Assembly: GCA_002344005.1 (NCBI GenBank) | Contig: DDTD01000082.1 | Span: forward strand, 121,941 to 185,940 | Length of the DNA stretch: 64,000 nucleotides | Reading direction: 5' to 3' | Source: Ignavibacteria bacterium UBA2373 | GTDB lineage: Bacteria > Bacteroidota > Ignavibacteria > Kapaibacteriales > UBA961 | Shown here: positions 54,947-63,290 of the stretch, in pieces | Layout: each line of letters begins with the position of its first letter | Numbering within the stretch: the stretch's first letter is position 1 | Notes under the pieces: model-generated | Seen by the model: only the letters and a program-made list of their open reading frames with translations | Database searches by the model: none | Told to the model about the DNA's origin: nothing | Program-made: the position numbers and the translations under genes

Positions 54947-56178
54947 TTAAAAATTGTTTCAATTTGCGTAGATAAAATATCATCTAAGGTTTCTCTGCGT
55001 CGAATAAGAATATCTTTGCCTTGATAAACCATGACTTCTGCAGGACGCAATCGTGAATTATAATTGCTGCTCATCGTAAAGCCATAGGCACCGGCATTCA
55101 TAAAACACAGAATATCGCCTTCGCGGATTTCAGCAATTTTCCTATCCCAAGCGAATGTATCCGTTTCACATATATACCCGACTACTGAATATACCCTCGG
55201 AGTCCCCTCAGGATTAGAAACATTAATAATACGATGATAGGCATCATAGAACATCGGTCGTATAAGATGATTTTGCCCTGAATCTACGCCGGCAAAAACA
55301 GTAGAAACAGTTTGTTTAATAACATTGGTCTTTACAAGAAAATAGCCTGCTTCACTTACCAAATATTTACCGGGTTCAAACCACAGTTCTAATTTTTTAC
55401 CGTATTCATTACAAAACTCATTAAATGCTTTTGAAATTTTTTTGCCCATATCCTCTATGTCAGTTGTAACATCATCATCTTTATAAGCTACTTTAAATCC
55501 ACTGCCAAAATCAATAAATTCCAAATCAGAAAAATTACGTGCCGCATCGAAGATAATCTCTGCTCCTTGTAAGAACACACCAGCGTCTAATATATCAGAG
55601 CCGCTATGAACATGTAAACCGTTCACTTTAATGTTATATGTTTGTACAATACGTAATAAATGGCGCAATTGATATATTGAAATCCCAAATTTAGAATCAA
55701 TATGCCCCGTCTGAATATGATGATTACCACCGGCAAGAATATGTGGGTTTAATCGGACACAACATGGCACACTATTACCATAATCATGACCAAATCTTTC
55801 AAGAACTGATAAATTATCTATATTGACAACAACACCTTTACTAATAGCAGATTGGATTTCCTCATAGGAAACACAATTAGGAGTATAAATTATTTCATGT
55901 GGTTCAAACCCGGCATACAAACCAAGCTCCACCTCTTGAATAGAGACAGTGTCAAGTCCGGAACCAAAAGAACGTAAAAGTCGCATAACATTAACATTAG
56001 ATAATGCTTTACATGCAAATTTAATTTTCACATTAACGTCAGAAAAAGCGTTTAGCAATGTATCATACTGGCGTTTTATCACTTCGGCATCATAAACATA
56101 CACCGGTGCACCATAACGTTCCGCTATATCAAGAAGATTTATTCCTTGAATATTCATAGTAAACTCTGACGTTTTCAT
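54943..56178 (-). CDS. lysA: Diaminopimelate decarboxylase
   Basis: A 411-residue PLP enzyme making lysine from meso-DAP. The PLP lysine lies in KFACKALSN near residue 55, then GLHVHSGSD, FIDFGSGF, WFEPGKYLV and NAGAYGFTMSSNYNS are the standard barrel and C-domain motifs. Complete. Its 3' end overlaps the cytochrome 3' end by 4 bp on the opposite strand. Confidence 0.94.
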   Translation of the reverse strand: MKTSEFTMNIQGINLLDIAERYGAPVYVYDAEVIKRQYDTLLNAFSDVNVKIKFACKALSNVNVMRLLRSFGSGLDTVSIQEVELGLYAGFEPHEIIYTPNCVSYEEIQSAISKGVVVNIDNLSVLERFGHDYGNSVPCCVRLNPHILAGGNHHIQTGHIDSKFGISIYQLRHLLRIVQTYNIKVNGLHVHSGSDILDAGVFLQGAEIIFDAARNFSDLEFIDFGSGFKVAYKDDDVTTDIEDMGKKISKAFNEFCNEYGKKLELWFEPGKYLVSEAGYFLVKTNVIKQTVSTVFAGVDSGQNHLIRPMFYDAYHRIINVSNPEGTPRVYSVVGYICETDTFAWDRKIAEIREGDILCFMNAGAYGFTMSSNYNSRLRPAEVMVYQGKDILIRRRETLDDILSTQIETIFN

Positions 56179-56199
56179 ATTGTAACCTTTAGCATTATT

Positions 56200-57948
56200 T
56201 TAAACAATTTTTCTTGCCATCAGACACCGATCCAACCATGCTTTTTTTTGCAATAACTCAGGAATACTCATTAATTCTTGAGGTTTACCAAATCTTTTTT
56301 TTGATTCGGCATGAATATGACTGATTTGCAATATTTTTCCTGAATTTCTTAGTATTGTTGTTAATCGCGATGCTAATTGCGAACATTCTTGACGCAATTG
56401 TTGTTCACGTTCGGCAACATTAATGATAGCCGATGCAGAATCACTTTGAGTAGATTCTTGCGTTTCAGAAAACAATTGAAGATTGTGAGTGAACATATTG
56501 TGCTGAGCCACTTCTGTCAATTCCCATTTTGTCTCCGGTTTTGTTATTGGTGTCATTTGGCGTGGTTCATCCAATAATCTTTTTTGTTTAACTGCAATCC
56601 CTTGCTGTTCTTCGTTTGCAATCCAGTCTAGAATTTCTACTATACCGGAATCTTTTGCAACAAAAATATCACAAATATTATTTTTCTCACCAAAAGGCGC
56701 ATAATACCTCATACCTCTAAATAATTGTTGCAAGGTTTTGGAATGTGCGCGCACTAAATCTGCTTTTACGATAATGCTGATAGGTTTAATATCTGTGCCT
56801 TCACCAATCATATCAACTTGCACCATTACATCAATTTTACCATTTCTGTAATCATCAAGATACATATTTCTTTCCTGTTCAGGGACATCCTGCCCAATTC
56901 TTTCACTTCGAAATTGCGGATAGTATAATCGAATAAATTCGAGCATAGCTGCCGCATGTTTATTACTCATTGCAATAACGAGTAATTGATGATTTCTGGT
57001 GCCGGAATTTTCTAATGTAGATATTTGCAATTTTCGACGTGTATAAATTTCATCGAATCGTTTAAATGCCGGAGCAAGCAAAGACTCTAAATATACTTCA
57101 TGAAAACGCAATTTTTTACGAGCCAAGAAAACATCAATATCATTTCCATCACCAAGACTTGCCATTTGTTCAAGTGAAAATACGACAGTTTCACCTGTTT
57201 CTTTATTCTTTAGGCGAATACTATAATCAATGACATGCGCCTGCACCCTTTTAAGAATTTTACCCTCTGTATGAGCATCACGCAATGAAACTTCATGCAA
57301 AGCTACATAATATTGCTCAATTTTTTCACCGTTTCTGCGAAAGTCAAATGGTACACCAAATAAAGTCTTATTATCTGCTCGCATCGGTGTTCCTGACAAT
57401 GAGACAGTACATGTATGACTAAACTTTTTTATTTTCTCAGCCCATAAACCATCATCAGATAAATGATGTACTTCGTCAAATACAAACATACAAGGAGCGC
57501 TTTCACAGAAAGTCAGCAGTGCTTTATGTCCACCTTTTCCGCTGGCATATTGATATGTCGTAATAATAATATCTGTGGAAATATTTTTAAGGAACGCTCT
57601 CTCGGAATCAGCAACGCAAAAAGAAAATGACTTCGATCCAATATTTGAGAATAGTCTTTGCAACTCATTTTTATCGGCATACTGATCACGCAAATTTCCT
57701 CTTGGTACAAAAACCACTAATTTTTTTGCTATACCTATTGTATGCGCCACAACGAAGGATGCAAGAGCCGTAATTGTTTTACCATAACCGGGAACAAACA
57801 CGCCCAAGTGATTCATTTCATTTCTTTTGAAAGCATCACTCAATTTAGTTAAAAAAATTTCCTGTCCTCTTCTGAAGCGAAATCCATTTCTAAGTTTTAT
57901 TCCTTCAATAGGTATTTTCACTTCCGTACTTACTGCTACACTCATCAT
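56200..57948 (-). CDS. Stand-alone SF2 DEAD/DEAH-type helicase
   Basis: A 582-residue superfamily 2 helicase with QxxFL-type N-terminal RRGQE, Walker A PGYGKTITAL, DEVHH box (FVFDEVHHLSDD), SGTPMR (motif III) and QLFRGMRYYAPFG (motif VI). No nuclease, methylase or N-terminal specificity domain is seen; the C-terminal about 110 residues are helical and unrecognised (SRLTTILRNSGKI). Resembles the helicase parts of phage or restriction proteins but has no such neighbours: lysA and an exported TldD flank it. The role is unknown. Confidence 0.8.
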   Translation of the reverse strand: MMSVAVSTEVKIPIEGIKLRNGFRFRRGQEIFLTKLSDAFKRNEMNHLGVFVPGYGKTITALASFVVAHTIGIAKKLVVFVPRGNLRDQYADKNELQRLFSNIGSKSFSFCVADSERAFLKNISTDIIITTYQYASGKGGHKALLTFCESAPCMFVFDEVHHLSDDGLWAEKIKKFSHTCTVSLSGTPMRADNKTLFGVPFDFRRNGEKIEQYYVALHEVSLRDAHTEGKILKRVQAHVIDYSIRLKNKETGETVVFSLEQMASLGDGNDIDVFLARKKLRFHEVYLESLLAPAFKRFDEIYTRRKLQISTLENSGTRNHQLLVIAMSNKHAAAMLEFIRLYYPQFRSERIGQDVPEQERNMYLDDYRNGKIDVMVQVDMIGEGTDIKPISIIVKADLVRAHSKTLQQLFRGMRYYAPFGEKNNICDIFVAKDSGIVEILDWIANEEQQGIAVKQKRLLDEPRQMTPITKPETKWELTEVAQHNMFTHNLQLFSETQESTQSDSASAIINVAEREQQLRQECSQLASRLTTILRNSGKILQISHIHAESKKRFGKPQELMSIPELLQKKAWLDRCLMARKIV

Positions 57949-58046
57949 AATATTTACTACTTTTCCCCCATCATTACAACTTTTTTCACATTACTACTTA
58001 CAAAATACAATCAGAATTTATCTGTGATTATAGAAATATTATATCA

Positions 58047-59726
58047 TTATTCAGTTTTAGTTGTCGGATTTTTCAAAATGGGTGGTTTAGCTTGTGATTT
58101 TTGCTTTTTTTGTACCTCAATCGTAGATACCAACAAACTTGGTGAACTTGCTGATACAGGTACTCCGCCGGATTCAGCACCGCAAACGCCATTAAAAATT
58201 CCTAAATCATCGGCAGCTGCAACTATATTATTAAATGTAGTAAGAGGTGTACCTATTAAATCCACTCCTCGTACAATCTCATCCGGTCTTCCATCAACAA
58301 ATACTTTATATACTAATAAAGGTTGAACATTAAAGGCATTTGGAACCGTTCTGCCGGTAAAAGTAAAACCACCACTTATTTCAACAAAATATAAACCATA
58401 ATCCTTTTTTTGCTTTTTACATTCTTCACGTAAACGTTGTTTGAGTGTATCGAATGGGATGGAGTTTTTTGCCAGAACCATAAGATTTGATTGTCGTGCT
58501 ACAGGCGGTAAACCGGCTTGTCTGCGTCCATGTCCATTGGAAACCGGAAAGTTTTCAATGGGTGATCGTGACATCAGAAAATTCTTAAATACTCCATCTT
58601 TCACAGCAATCACTTTCTCGGCTTTTACACCTTCATCATCATATTTAAAATATCCGACTATATCTCTGCTGCCTAATTTTTTCTGCGTGGGATCAAAAAC
58701 AACATCAATAAAATCTGGTAATATTTTTTTATTCAAGAACGATTTGAAAGTCTGACTGGAATTAGGGTCTTTTTGTCTATGTCCTTCAACTCTATGACCA
58801 AATATTTCATGAAAAAAAACACCACTTGCCTCACCGCTTAATATAGCGGGACCGGTAAAAGTTTCCGCTAAAGGTGCATTACGTAAAAGTCCTAGTAATT
58901 CTATGAGTTTACGAATATCATTACTCATTTCTGTTTCAGAAGGCAATCCTTCTGTTGTAAATCCAAAATAACTGCGGTACAATGGTAAAGTCATACCATC
59001 CGATGCTTTTGTCATACCATTAGTAAAACATCTGACATTCGTTTCGCTTTGTTGTATTTCTGTGCCCTCACTACTTACAAAATATTTTGTAATAATGTCA
59101 GCTTGAAAGTAAACATCACCCGAATAAATTGCGGGATCAGACGAGTAAAGTCCGGATAAACGGCGTAACCGTTCTTTCCAAGCATTCGTATCTATAACAA
59201 ATGAAGGTATCGGTTCGATATACTTCTCAGCTCTTTGGCGTGAAAAATCTGCCGATGTATCTTCATCCTTGACTTTCACAGCCATATTAGTCAGAACTTT
59301 ACCGTATTTCTCTACTGCCTTTTTAAAATGTTGATCAGTAGCTTGCCACAATATTTGACGTAAGGATTGTTCATCTTCAGAAAAAGGGATTTCAATAGAA
59401 CGACCTCGCCCACCAAACTCAAATCGGCTTCCGCGAATAGTATGCGAATTATCTGTTTTATAGTTTCCAACGCGCAAATCAATATCTAAAATTCTATTTT
59501 TTGTGTTTGTTGATGCCTCAATTTTACCAAATGAAGCAGATAGTACTATTGACTTCGTTTCCGTTATTGAGTATGATAAAAAATATGGTGGATTTTTTTC
59601 AGATGCCATACCTGACATCGTACGATTTATTTCTGATTTCATTGCTTTTAATACAACCGTCTCCTGCGATAACGATGTTGAAACAAAAGCATAAAACAAT
59701 ATGATGAATGACAGTTTTCTTCTCAT
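58047..59726 (-). CDS. Exported TldD/PmbA-family metallopeptidase
   Basis: A 559-residue TldD-like protein. The zinc motif HEIFGH (HExxxH) is near residue 305, and the third-ligand region GVCGAESGGVPVS is near the C-terminus. Unlike cytoplasmic E. coli TldD it starts with a signal peptide (MRRKLSFIILFYAFVSTSLS, cleaved before QETVV), so it should act in the periplasm or outside. No PmbA partner is nearby. It lies downstream of gpmA by 24 bp and may be in the panD operon. Confidence 0.85.
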   Translation of the reverse strand: MRRKLSFIILFYAFVSTSLSQETVVLKAMKSEINRTMSGMASEKNPPYFLSYSITETKSIVLSASFGKIEASTNTKNRILDIDLRVGNYKTDNSHTIRGSRFEFGGRGRSIEIPFSEDEQSLRQILWQATDQHFKKAVEKYGKVLTNMAVKVKDEDTSADFSRQRAEKYIEPIPSFVIDTNAWKERLRRLSGLYSSDPAIYSGDVYFQADIITKYFVSSEGTEIQQSETNVRCFTNGMTKASDGMTLPLYRSYFGFTTEGLPSETEMSNDIRKLIELLGLLRNAPLAETFTGPAILSGEASGVFFHEIFGHRVEGHRQKDPNSSQTFKSFLNKKILPDFIDVVFDPTQKKLGSRDIVGYFKYDDEGVKAEKVIAVKDGVFKNFLMSRSPIENFPVSNGHGRRQAGLPPVARQSNLMVLAKNSIPFDTLKQRLREECKKQKKDYGLYFVEISGGFTFTGRTVPNAFNVQPLLVYKVFVDGRPDEIVRGVDLIGTPLTTFNNIVAAADDLGIFNGVCGAESGGVPVSASSPSLLVSTIEVQKKQKSQAKPPILKNPTTKTE

Positions 59727-59750
59727 AATATGAACAATGGTAAGAGATAA

Positions 59751-60368
59751 TTACAAGTATTTCTTTTCTATGACTTCAAGAGAGTCTGTTAATGTATATA
59801 GCAATGGTATTCCTGTCGGTATATTGAGTTCTAAAATTTCTTCTTTGGTCATCTTATCCAATTCAGCGACTAATGCACGCAATGAATTTCCATGAGCTAC
59901 AACGAGGATATTAGCACCTTGTGCAAGTTTCGGTTTAATAGTATTTCGATAATATGGTAATACTCTTTCTTGAGTCATTTGTAAAGACTCACCATTCGGT
60001 GGTGGTATATCGTAACTTCTTCGCCAAATATGTACTTGCTCATCGCCATATTGTTGGGCAGTTTCGGCTTTATTTAATCCTTGTAAATCTCCATAATGCC
60101 TTTCATTGAGGGCTTCACTTCTTTCAGTAGGAATATTATATTTTTTAGCAGTTTCTAAAGCAATTTGTGAAGTACGAATTGCCCTTGTTAAAACTGAAGT
60201 AAACACATAATCTATTGTATATGGTTGAATTAAATTTCCTGCATTAGCAGCTTCTTCTTCACCTAACGGTGATAAATCAACATCAACCCATCCTGTAAAT
60301 CTGTTTTCAAGATTCCATTGCGATTGACCATGTCGTAACAATATTAAATTTGGCATAAATTTACTCAC
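59751..60368 (-). CDS. gpmA: 2,3-bisphosphoglycerate-dependent phosphoglycerate mutase
   Basis: A 205-residue cofactor-dependent mutase of glycolysis. LLRHGQSQWNLENRFTGW holds the phosphorylated His, ALNERHYGDLQGLNKAE the acid, and VVAHGNSLRAL the second His. Shorter than the about 250 residues of E. coli GpmA but similar to other short bacterial forms. Overlaps the epimerase gene by 8 bp. Confidence 0.92.
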   Translation of the reverse strand: MSKFMPNLILLRHGQSQWNLENRFTGWVDVDLSPLGEEEAANAGNLIQPYTIDYVFTSVLTRAIRTSQIALETAKKYNIPTERSEALNERHYGDLQGLNKAETAQQYGDEQVHIWRRSYDIPPPNGESLQMTQERVLPYYRNTIKPKLAQGANILVVAHGNSLRALVAELDKMTKEEILELNIPTGIPLLYTLTDSLEVIEKKYL

Positions 60369-60780
60369 GTATTAATTCTGAATTATGTTGGCATAGCTCC
60401 ATTAAAACACCACCTGTACTTTTGGGATGTAAAAAACCAATAAGCATATCATGTGCACCATGCGTTGGAACTTTATGTATTAATTGTATTCCTCGTTCCT
60501 CAAGCGTACCTAAATCGCTATGTATTGAGTCAGTCGCAAAAGCAATATGATGAATTCCTTCACCACGTTTTGCCAAAAAATTTGCTATCGGTGATTGCTC
60601 GTCGGTTGGAGCAGTTAATTCCATCATCACATCACCAACTTTAAATGATGCCACAATGACCTTTTGTTCTTCAACAATTTCTTCATGAAAATGCTCGACA
60701 TTGAATATTTTTCGGTAAAGTTCTTTACTTTCTTCTATATTCCGAACTGCTATTCCTATGTGATTAATTGATTGTATCAT
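60361..60780 (-). CDS. mce: Methylmalonyl-CoA epimerase
   Basis: A 139-residue vicinal-oxygen-chelate protein. INHIGIAVRN, FKVGDVMMELTAP, GIHHIAFAT and GGVLMELCQ place the metal-binding His/Gln/His/Glu residues. It interconverts methylmalonyl-CoA epimers in propionate metabolism. No mutase is in the window. Overlaps its neighbours on both sides (4 and 8 bp). Confidence 0.92.
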   Translation of the reverse strand: MIQSINHIGIAVRNIEESKELYRKIFNVEHFHEEIVEEQKVIVASFKVGDVMMELTAPTDEQSPIANFLAKRGEGIHHIAFATDSIHSDLGTLEERGIQLIHKVPTHGAHDMLIGFLHPKSTGGVLMELCQHNSELIRE

Positions 60781-61550
60781 GCTATTCCCCCATGTAATTC
60801 TTTCATAATCAAAGATGCTTGATATAATTCTTCGGCTGTATTTATTCCGAGAATTTCTCTGTAATCATCACATTCCATTGCAGATACGGCATAACCTTGT
60901 TGTTGTAAAATACCAACGATGTCTGTTAAGTAATACTCTCCTTGGGCATTAGCATTATTAATATTTGCCAAAGATGAAAATAATATATCTGATTGAATAC
61001 AATACACACCTGAGTTAATTTCATTAATTGTACGTTCTGACTCAGAAGCATCTTTATGTTCTATAATTTTAAGAAATTGATTCTTATTATCGCGAACGAT
61101 TCTACCATAACCGTCAGCATTGGGTACACGTGCCGTCAACACACTGACAGCAGCATGTGACTCTTGATGGCTTGCAATAAATTTTTCAAGAGTACGATGT
61201 GTAAGCAAAGGGACATCACCCGATAAAATTATCACATCACCCGTAAAATTGTTTAGGACTTCCGCTGTTTGTTGCACGGCATGGCCTGTTCCTAATTGTT
61301 CATCTTGAACAGCCGTTTCAATTACCATGTCATAACGTTTGGCAAGATCATCAAGATATGCACGAACGATTTCTTTGTGATGACCTACAACAACAACCGT
61401 TCGCACAGGATTCAATGACCTCACACAGTCGATGACATGCCCTAGCAAAGGAGTATCGTTCAGCAGTGCCATAACTTTGGGGATATCCGGATTGTTCATT
61501 CGCTTACCTTTACCGGCAGCAAGAATCACAATACTCATTGCTGTGGTCAT
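60777..61550 (-). CDS. GlmU-type uridylyltransferase domain protein lacking the acetyltransferase
   Basis: A 257-residue nucleotidyltransferase. VILAAGKGKRMNN, EQLGTGHAVQ and LSGDVPLL match the N-terminal GlmU pyrophosphorylase (UDP-GlcNAc from UTP and GlcNAc-1-P), and INSGVYCIQ and YYLTDIVG complete the domain. The left-handed beta-helix acetyltransferase half is absent and the gene stops cleanly at about 257 residues. A separate GlcN-1-P acetyltransferase would be needed elsewhere. 3 bp after panD, ATGA overlap with mce. Confidence 0.82.
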   Translation of the reverse strand: MTTAMSIVILAAGKGKRMNNPDIPKVMALLNDTPLLGHVIDCVRSLNPVRTVVVVGHHKEIVRAYLDDLAKRYDMVIETAVQDEQLGTGHAVQQTAEVLNNFTGDVIILSGDVPLLTHRTLEKFIASHQESHAAVSVLTARVPNADGYGRIVRDNKNQFLKIIEHKDASESERTINEINSGVYCIQSDILFSSLANINNANAQGEYYLTDIVGILQQQGYAVSAMECDDYREILGINTAEELYQASLIMKELHGGIA

Positions 61551-61553
61551 GTA

Positions 61554-61946
61554 TTAATCCTCAGCATAAATTGTGTGTGGCTCAATAGAGAATTTTTTCT
61601 CGACAATATCATTGTGTTCATTCACTAAGACTATAGTTGGTTTATGGGCTTGAGCTTCTTCCGGCGTCATAAAAGCATAGGTTATGATAATGATACGGTC
61701 ACCGGGCGCACCCTTTCTTGCTGCTGCTCCGTTCAAACAAATTTCTTTACTACCCCGTTCACCTCGAATAAGATACGTTTCAAGTCTTTCACCATTAGTT
61801 ATATTAACAACAGCTACTTTTTCATACTCCAACATGCCTGCGGCATCGAGTAAATCTTCATCTACCGTAAGACTGCCTTCATAGTGCAACTCCGCTTGCG
61901 TGACGGTTGCCCGATGGATTTTTGATTTGAACATTGTTAGTTGCAT
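61554..61946 (-). CDS. panD: Aspartate 1-decarboxylase
   Basis: A 130-residue pyruvoyl enzyme giving beta-alanine for pantothenate. MFKSKIHRATVTQAELHYEGS ends at the self-cleavage site Gly24-Ser25 (shown here as HYEGSL), and TYAFMTPEEAQAHKPTIV is the usual C-terminal part. First gene of the panD-glmU(N)-mce-gpmA run; a strong promoter stands upstream. Confidence 0.95.
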   Translation of the reverse strand: MQLTMFKSKIHRATVTQAELHYEGSLTVDEDLLDAAGMLEYEKVAVVNITNGERLETYLIRGERGSKEICLNGAAARKGAPGDRIIIITYAFMTPEEAQAHKPTIVLVNEHNDIVEKKFSIEPHTIYAED

Positions 61947-61971
61947 AGTGTCGCTTCAAAAGAATAATGTG

Positions 61972-62002
61972 CAAAATTACCATGTCCAGCATGAACGACC
62001 AA
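61972..62002 (-). promoter_or_regulatory. Promoter of the panD operon
   Basis: On the minus strand TTGG (61999-62002), 19 bp, TAATTTTG (61972-61979), 25 nt before the panD ATG. Same architecture as the two tRNA promoters. Confidence 0.72.
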
Positions 62003-62040
62003 TTCTTCAATAAATTTTGGCGAGTTTACCTTATAGCATT

Positions 62041-62070
62041 CACAACTTTCAAAAATTATTGAAAGTTGTG
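62041..62070. promoter_or_regulatory. Perfect 10-bp inverted repeat, probable GbsR operator
   Basis: CACAACTTTC (62041-62050) and GAAAGTTGTG (62061-62070) are perfect inverted copies with a 10-base A/T centre, axis to axis two helical turns. It overlaps the -33 part of the gbsR-type promoter and lies 21 bp upstream of the start codon, where an autorepressor would bind. It is 38 bp beyond the panD promoter. Confidence 0.72.
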
Positions 62071-62087
62071 AATTTTGTGTATATTTG
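62059..62087 (+). promoter_or_regulatory. Promoter of the GbsR-like regulator
   Basis: TATATTTG (62080-62087) matches the -7 consensus, with TTGA at 62059-62062 in the -33 position. The right arm of the palindrome lies between and over the boxes, so a bound regulator would exclude polymerase. The ATG follows 4 nt after the -7 box, giving a very short or leaderless transcript. Confidence 0.55.
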
Positions 62088-62091
62088 TATT

Positions 62092-62604
62092 ATGGAAACA
62101 ATTCAAGCAGAACAAAAATTTCAAGAGTTATGGGGAGCAATCGGCACTTCGTGGGGTGTAAATCGCACCATGGCACAGATACACGCCCTCTTACTTATTC
62201 ATGAAACTCCTCTAAGTACCGAAGAGATCATGGAGCGTTTATCAATTTCCCGAGGCAATGCTAATACAAATATTCGCGCTTTGATAGATTGGGGATTAGT
62301 GTATCGTCATATCAAATCCGGGGAACGTAAAGAGTATTTTACCGCAGAAAAAGACATTAGCAAGGTATTTAGGGTAATTGTACGCGAAAGACGAAAACGT
62401 GAATTAGAGCCAATGCTAAAAATTCTCCATGACCTCAAAACGGATTCTTCTTTGTCGCAGAATAATCAGCATCATTTTGTTGAAATGATAGAATCAATTG
62501 AACAATTTGCAGGAAATATTGACAAAGTTCTCTCAATGATTGAACATTCAGATAAATCTTGGATACAAGCAACAATTTCATTCTTGCTGAAAGGTAAACA
62601 ATGA
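62092..62604 (+). CDS. GbsR/MarR-family transcriptional regulator
   Basis: A 170-residue winged-helix regulator. I start it at the ATG at 62092 (METIQAEQKF), not at an upstream in-frame ATG at 62017, because that would put the promoter and operator inside the gene. Residues about 25-85 are the HTH: MAQIHALLLIHETPLS, TEEIMERLSISRGNAN, GLVYRHIKSGERKEYF. The rest is a helical dimerisation part. GbsR-type proteins often control osmolyte or lipid genes, but here the only coupled gene is an unknown (ATGA overlap at 62601). Confidence 0.88.
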   Translation: METIQAEQKFQELWGAIGTSWGVNRTMAQIHALLLIHETPLSTEEIMERLSISRGNANTNIRALIDWGLVYRHIKSGERKEYFTAEKDISKVFRVIVRERRKRELEPMLKILHDLKTDSSLSQNNQHHFVEMIESIEQFAGNIDKVLSMIEHSDKSWIQATISFLLKGKQ

Positions 62605-63290
62605 AAACACTGCTGTGGTTAACAGATAATATATCAAGCTCACAATCGCTTATTTCAGAAATTAGTTATACTTCACATGTTAATCGTGTTATAGATATTT
62701 CACAAGAATCTCATTTTGATTCACAAATATATTCTGAATATAGTTCACTTATTATTCACATCACCGGCAGAAAAATCAATAATTTCTTTCATGAAAATAT
62801 TTCCACACTTTTAGAAGAAAAATCAACTACTGTTCATTGTGTTATAATTACACCGATTGGGAATTGTTTTTTACCCGTCAAAGATTCTATAACAGAATTA
62901 ATACAGACATGTTATACGTATGATAATACGAAGGTTATAGGATACTCATACATATTAAAAAGCGGCAGATACAATGATATTACTGATACTTTTTTGAACA
63001 AAAATAACACATTTTTTCAACCAATTGAGCCTCAGACATTATCACACATTATTGATATTTCTTTGAATCAGCAATGCGATGATATACTTATTTTTGCTGT
63101 ATCAAAAGACGCACATAACCCAATACAAAAACATAATTTTTTTAGTAAATTATTCAAGAAAAAATCACCTTCGTCACTCGATATTTTCACAACCCCAAAA
63201 CTCATAGAATCTACATTATCAGAGCAACGTATCAACACTATGTCTAATAAGAATAAAAACTCTATACCTCAATCCACGGAAGTGCAATAA
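62601..63290 (+). CDS. Protein of unknown function coupled to the GbsR-like regulator
   Basis: A 229-residue cytoplasmic-looking protein with no signal peptide. The N-terminal 140 residues alternate strands and helices (LIIHITGRKINNF, VHCVIITPIG) in a way reminiscent of a Rossmann-like fold but without a glycine-rich loop. The last about 50 residues are polar and probably disordered (LFKKKSPSS, NKNKNS). I do not recognise the family. ATGA overlap with the regulator suggests a shared role, perhaps a ligand-handling protein. The 3' end overlaps the opposite-strand gene by 29 bp. Confidence 0.6.
   Translation: MKTLLWLTDNISSSQSLISEISYTSHVNRVIDISQESHFDSQIYSEYSSLIIHITGRKINNFFHENISTLLEEKSTTVHCVIITPIGNCFLPVKDSITELIQTCYTYDNTKVIGYSYILKSGRYNDITDTFLNKNNTFFQPIEPQTLSHIIDISLNQQCDDILIFAVSKDAHNPIQKHNFFSKLFKKKSPSSLDIFTTPKLIESTLSEQRINTMSNKNKNSIPQSTEVQ

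Noticed and set aside
62017..62091. Upstream start for the GbsR-like gene
   Set aside because: It would translate through a perfect operator palindrome and a -7 box; family proteins begin near METIQ.
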